Shown here piece by piece: positions 6,331 through 8,287 of a stretch of DNA of 8,287 bases. The notes beneath the pieces are model-generated. The model did no database searches. It was given only the letters and a program-made list of their open reading frames with translations, and had not been told where the DNA came from. The position numbers and the translations under genes were made by a program. How positions within the stretch are numbered: position 1 is the first letter of the stretch; the number at the start of each line of letters is the position of its first letter. Origin of the DNA: an uncultured Desulfovibrio sp. (GTDB lineage Bacteria > Desulfobacterota > Desulfovibrionia > Desulfovibrionales > Desulfovibrionaceae); NCBI GenBank assembly GCA_947177645.1, contig CAMWVJ010000041.1:1-8287 (forward strand), written 5' to 3'.

Positions 6331-7467
6331 ATGAACAGCGTCGGCAGCCGGTTCTTCGCGCTGGTGAAAGCCATGGCGCCCGCCAACTTCGCCATGGTCA
6401 TGTCCACGGGCATCCTTTCCCTGGCCCTCCTGCGGCTGGGCGCACCGTGGGGTGCGCACCTCCTGCACGGCATCAACGCGTGCCTCTATGTGGCCCTGTG
6501 GGCCCTGCTCCTCCTCCGTCTCCTCCGCTCTCCGGGCGCCGTTGCCGACGACTTCACGAGCCACCTCAGAGGCCCGGGCTTTCTCACCATCGTTGCCGCG
6601 ACGGCCATTTTCGGCACGCAATCCGTGGTGCTCGCGCGCGACCCCGCGGCCGGCGCATGGCTCTTCTGCCTCGGGGCTTTGTGCTGGGGCATCATCCTCT
6701 GGGGCGTATTTTTCGCCATCTTCACACGCGCGGCCAAGCCCCCGCTCGCCTGCGGCGTCAACGGCACATGGCTTTTGGCAACGGTGAGCACCGAATCCCT
6801 CGTCATTCTCGGCGCGGCCCTTGGCGCCCCGCGAGGCTGGGACGCGGATAGCGTGTATTTCGGCCTCTGCGCGCTGTTCCTCGTCGGCGTCATGCTCTAT
6901 ATCTTCGTCATCGTGGGCATTTTTCTCCGCTTCTGTTTCACGGACATGACCGCCGGCGATTCCGAGCCCACCTACTGGATCAACGCCAGCGCCGCCGCCT
7001 CAACGGCCCTCGCCGGCACGGCGCTCATGGGGCGCGCCGGGGCGGCCCCGCTGCTGGGGCTGTTCCAGCCCTACATCTCGGGCATCACGCTCCTCGCTTG
7101 GGCCACGGCCTCGTGGTGGGTGCCCATGCTCGCGCTCCTGGGCCTCTGGCGCCACTGGGTCAAGGGCTATCCTTACGCGTACACCCCCACCTACTGGAGC
7201 ATGGTCTTCCCGCTCGGCATGTATACGGTGTGCAGCGCGGCGGTTTCCGACGCCTATGGCGTGCCGGCGCTCATGGCCGTCCCGAGGGGCTTCATTTTTC
7301 TGGCGCTCGGTGCGTGGTGCCTCACGCTGGCGGGCCTTATCTGCTCGCGCGGGCGCATCCTGCTCAGGGGGCCGGCGCCGGGGCCGCAGGGGGAGTGCAG
7401 CGTTGAAAAGGCCCCGCCGCCCGCACGCGAGGCGGACAACGGGGCCGTAAAGCCGGGCATGCGCTGA
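6331..7467 (+). CDS. TDT-family transporter (TehA / Mae1 / SLAC1-like), substrate unknown
   Basis: The 378-residue product has about ten predicted membrane helices (near 17-37, 47-66, 83-102, 109-131, 145-164, 175-201, 216-235, 248-271, 288-306, 318-340), the number found in TehA/SLAC1. Family-like motifs are APANFAMVMSTGILS in helix 1, NGTWLLATVSTES in helix 5, EPTYWINASAAASTALAG in helix 7 and YWSMVFPLGMYTV in helix 9. Known TDT members move tellurite-related anions, C4-dicarboxylates (Mae1), sulfite (Ssu1) or other anions. Sulfite or dicarboxylate would suit a sulfate reducer, but the sequence does not decide. Residues ~341-378 are a hydrophilic, Pro/Ala/Arg-rich tail. Its stop lies 4 bases from that of the convergent glutamine synthetase gene. 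The ATG is chosen for CGGAGG upstream; a good promoter lies at 6235-6263. No partner subunit is seen. Confidence 0.88.
   Translation: MNSVGSRFFALVKAMAPANFAMVMSTGILSLALLRLGAPWGAHLLHGINACLYVALWALLLLRLLRSPGAVADDFTSHLRGPGFLTIVAATAIFGTQSVVLARDPAAGAWLFCLGALCWGIILWGVFFAIFTRAAKPPLACGVNGTWLLATVSTESLVILGAALGAPRGWDADSVYFGLCALFLVGVMLYIFVIVGIFLRFCFTDMTAGDSEPTYWINASAAASTALAGTALMGRAGAAPLLGLFQPYISGITLLAWATASWWVPMLALLGLWRHWVKGYPYAYTPTYWSMVFPLGMYTVCSAAVSDAYGVPALMAVPRGFIFLALGAWCLTLAGLICSRGRILLRGPAPGPQGECSVEKAPPPAREADNGAVKPGMR
7405..7446 (-). terminator. Probable glutamine synthetase terminator embedded in the transporter reading frame
   Basis: On the minus strand GGCCCCG (7446-7440), a four-base bulge, CCGCC (7435-7431), a nine-base loop, GGCGG (7421-7417) and CGGGGCC (7416-7410) form a 12-bp bulged stem, followed at once by TTTTC. 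The T tract is on the minus strand, so it fits the gene ending at 7472, about 26 bases upstream of the hairpin. The same bases encode residues ~360-372 of the transporter tail. Confidence 0.65.
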
Positions 7468-7471
7468 CGCC

Positions 7472-8287
7472 CTATTTGCCGAACAAGATCTCCTGATAGT
7501 TGGGCAGGGCCCAAAGGTCATCGGCGACCATGGTCTCAAGTGTGTCCGCGTGTTCGCGCACTTCCAGCATGAGCGGGAGCACGTCGTTGCAGTAGTGCTC
7601 CGCCGCGTCAAGGCCCTCGCCCCGTTCGCCGCAGGCGGCGAGCGCGGTCTCCAGCTTGGCCGTGGCGTCCTCAAGCCGGCGCAGGCTCGTGGTCACGTGC
7701 TCAAGGGTCGTGGTGCGGCAGTCCATGCCGAGGTCGCGCAGGCGGCCGGCCGTTGCCGCGAGCTCGCCCTGGTAGCGCATGGCCGCGGGGAAGATGATGG
7801 TCCGCGCCATGCGGATGACGAGGTTGGCCTCGGTGCGCACGGTCTTGCAGTACTGTTCGAGATAGATCTCCTGCCGGGCGCGCAGCTCGTCGCGCCGGAG
7901 CACCGCCGCCTTTTCATAGATCCTGACCACCTCCGGGCTCGTCAGCTCCGGCAGGGCCTCGGGCGTGGTGCGCAAATCGGGCAGGCCCCGGCGGCGCGCC
8001 TCCTGGTGCCAGACATCGGAATAGCCGTCGCCGTTGAAGATGACCGCGCTGTGCTCCTCCATCACATGGGTGATGAAGGATTCCACGGCGGCGTTGAAGT
8101 CAGCCCCGGCGGCGGTCTCGCGCTCAAGCCAGTCGGCCGCGAAACCGAGGGAATCCGCCATCATCACGTTGAGCGCCGTGATGGAGCCCGCCGCGGACTG
8201 GCCCGAGCCCACCGCGCGGAACTCGAAGCGGTTGCCGGTGAAGGCCACCGGGCTCGTGCGGTTGCGGTCGCCGGGGTCGGTGGGGAG
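7472..8287 (-). CDS. glnN: Glutamine synthetase type III, C-terminal part (5' end off window)
   Basis: Glutamine synthetase makes glutamine from glutamate, ammonia and ATP and is the main route of ammonia assimilation. The visible 271 residues begin LPTDPGDRNRTSPVAF and continue TGNRFEFRAVGSGQSAAG, matching the type III catalytic core (the usual DRNRTSPFAFTGNKFEFR block) where phosphate/ATP-contacting arginines and a metal-ligand glutamate lie. After this comes VIFNGDGYSDVWHQEARRRGLPDL, which is specific for type III (GlnN). The rest is a helical C-terminal domain ending DDLWALPNYQEILFGK. Type III enzymes are about 700 residues, so roughly the first 60% is beyond the window. The internal GTG at 8248 is not the start, because the core motif runs through it to the edge. 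Expected to be a large oligomer (dodecamer) in the cytoplasm. Symbol given from family recognition. Confidence 0.9.
   Translation of the reverse strand, partial: LPTDPGDRNRTSPVAFTGNRFEFRAVGSGQSAAGSITALNVMMADSLGFAADWLERETAAGADFNAAVESFITHVMEEHSAVIFNGDGYSDVWHQEARRRGLPDLRTTPEALPELTSPEVVRIYEKAAVLRRDELRARQEIYLEQYCKTVRTEANLVIRMARTIIFPAAMRYQGELAATAGRLRDLGMDCRTTTLEHVTTSLRRLEDATAKLETALAACGERGEGLDAAEHYCNDVLPLMLEVREHADTLETMVADDLWALPNYQEILFGK

Noticed and set aside
7500..7514. Perfect inverted repeat TTGGGC-AGG-GCCCAA just after the transporter stop, as a transporter terminator
   Set aside because: No T tract follows on the plus strand. The bases encode the LWALPN motif near the conserved end of the glutamine synthetase, so coding constraint explains the sequence.
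7000..7674. 224-codon minus-strand frame across the transporter and glutamine synthetase ends
   Set aside because: It lies in a different frame from the glutamine synthetase, antisense to the transporter, without domain features.

Overview
The window is GC-rich and packed with genes on both strands. The proteins look like those of a Desulfovibrionaceae member (sulfate-reducing or gut Desulfovibrio-like Desulfobacterota). This placement rests on the overall character of GroES/GroEL, the base composition and the mix of neighbours. It is a judgement from recognition, not from a search.

Layout. (1) Positions 1-1336, minus: glmU, the bifunctional UDP-GlcNAc biosynthesis enzyme, cut by the left edge about ten residues before its expected end. 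(2) 1337-1647: a 311-base divergent control region. (3) 1648-3658, plus: the groES-groEL chaperonin operon, closed by a strong intrinsic terminator at 3700-3730. (4) 3792-4646, plus: an esterase of the esterase D / antigen 85-like group with its own ribosome binding site, a GTG start and a candidate promoter just after the groEL terminator. (5) 4674-4708: a terminator between convergent genes. (6) 6119 down to 4734, minus: a two-gene unit of a small YkgJ-type cysteine-cluster protein followed by a J-domain co-chaperone that lacks the zinc finger. (7) 6120-6330: a divergent promoter region. (8) 6331-7467, plus: a ten-helix TDT-family (TehA/Mae1/SLAC1) transporter. (9) 7472-8287, minus: the C-terminal part of a type III glutamine synthetase, cut by the right edge. 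The last two genes converge with only 4 bases between their stop codons, and the likely terminator for the glutamine synthetase lies inside the end of the transporter reading frame.

Most of this is housekeeping: cell-wall precursor synthesis, protein folding (GroESL plus a J protein) and nitrogen assimilation, with a membrane transporter and an orphan hydrolase. I saw no mobile element, CRISPR array, tRNA, rRNA, toxin-antitoxin pair or phage gene, and I found no convincing undescribed multi-gene system. The points most worth a second look are the embedded terminator, the non-CIRCE inverted repeat upstream of groES, and the unusual architecture of the J protein in its operon with ykgJ.
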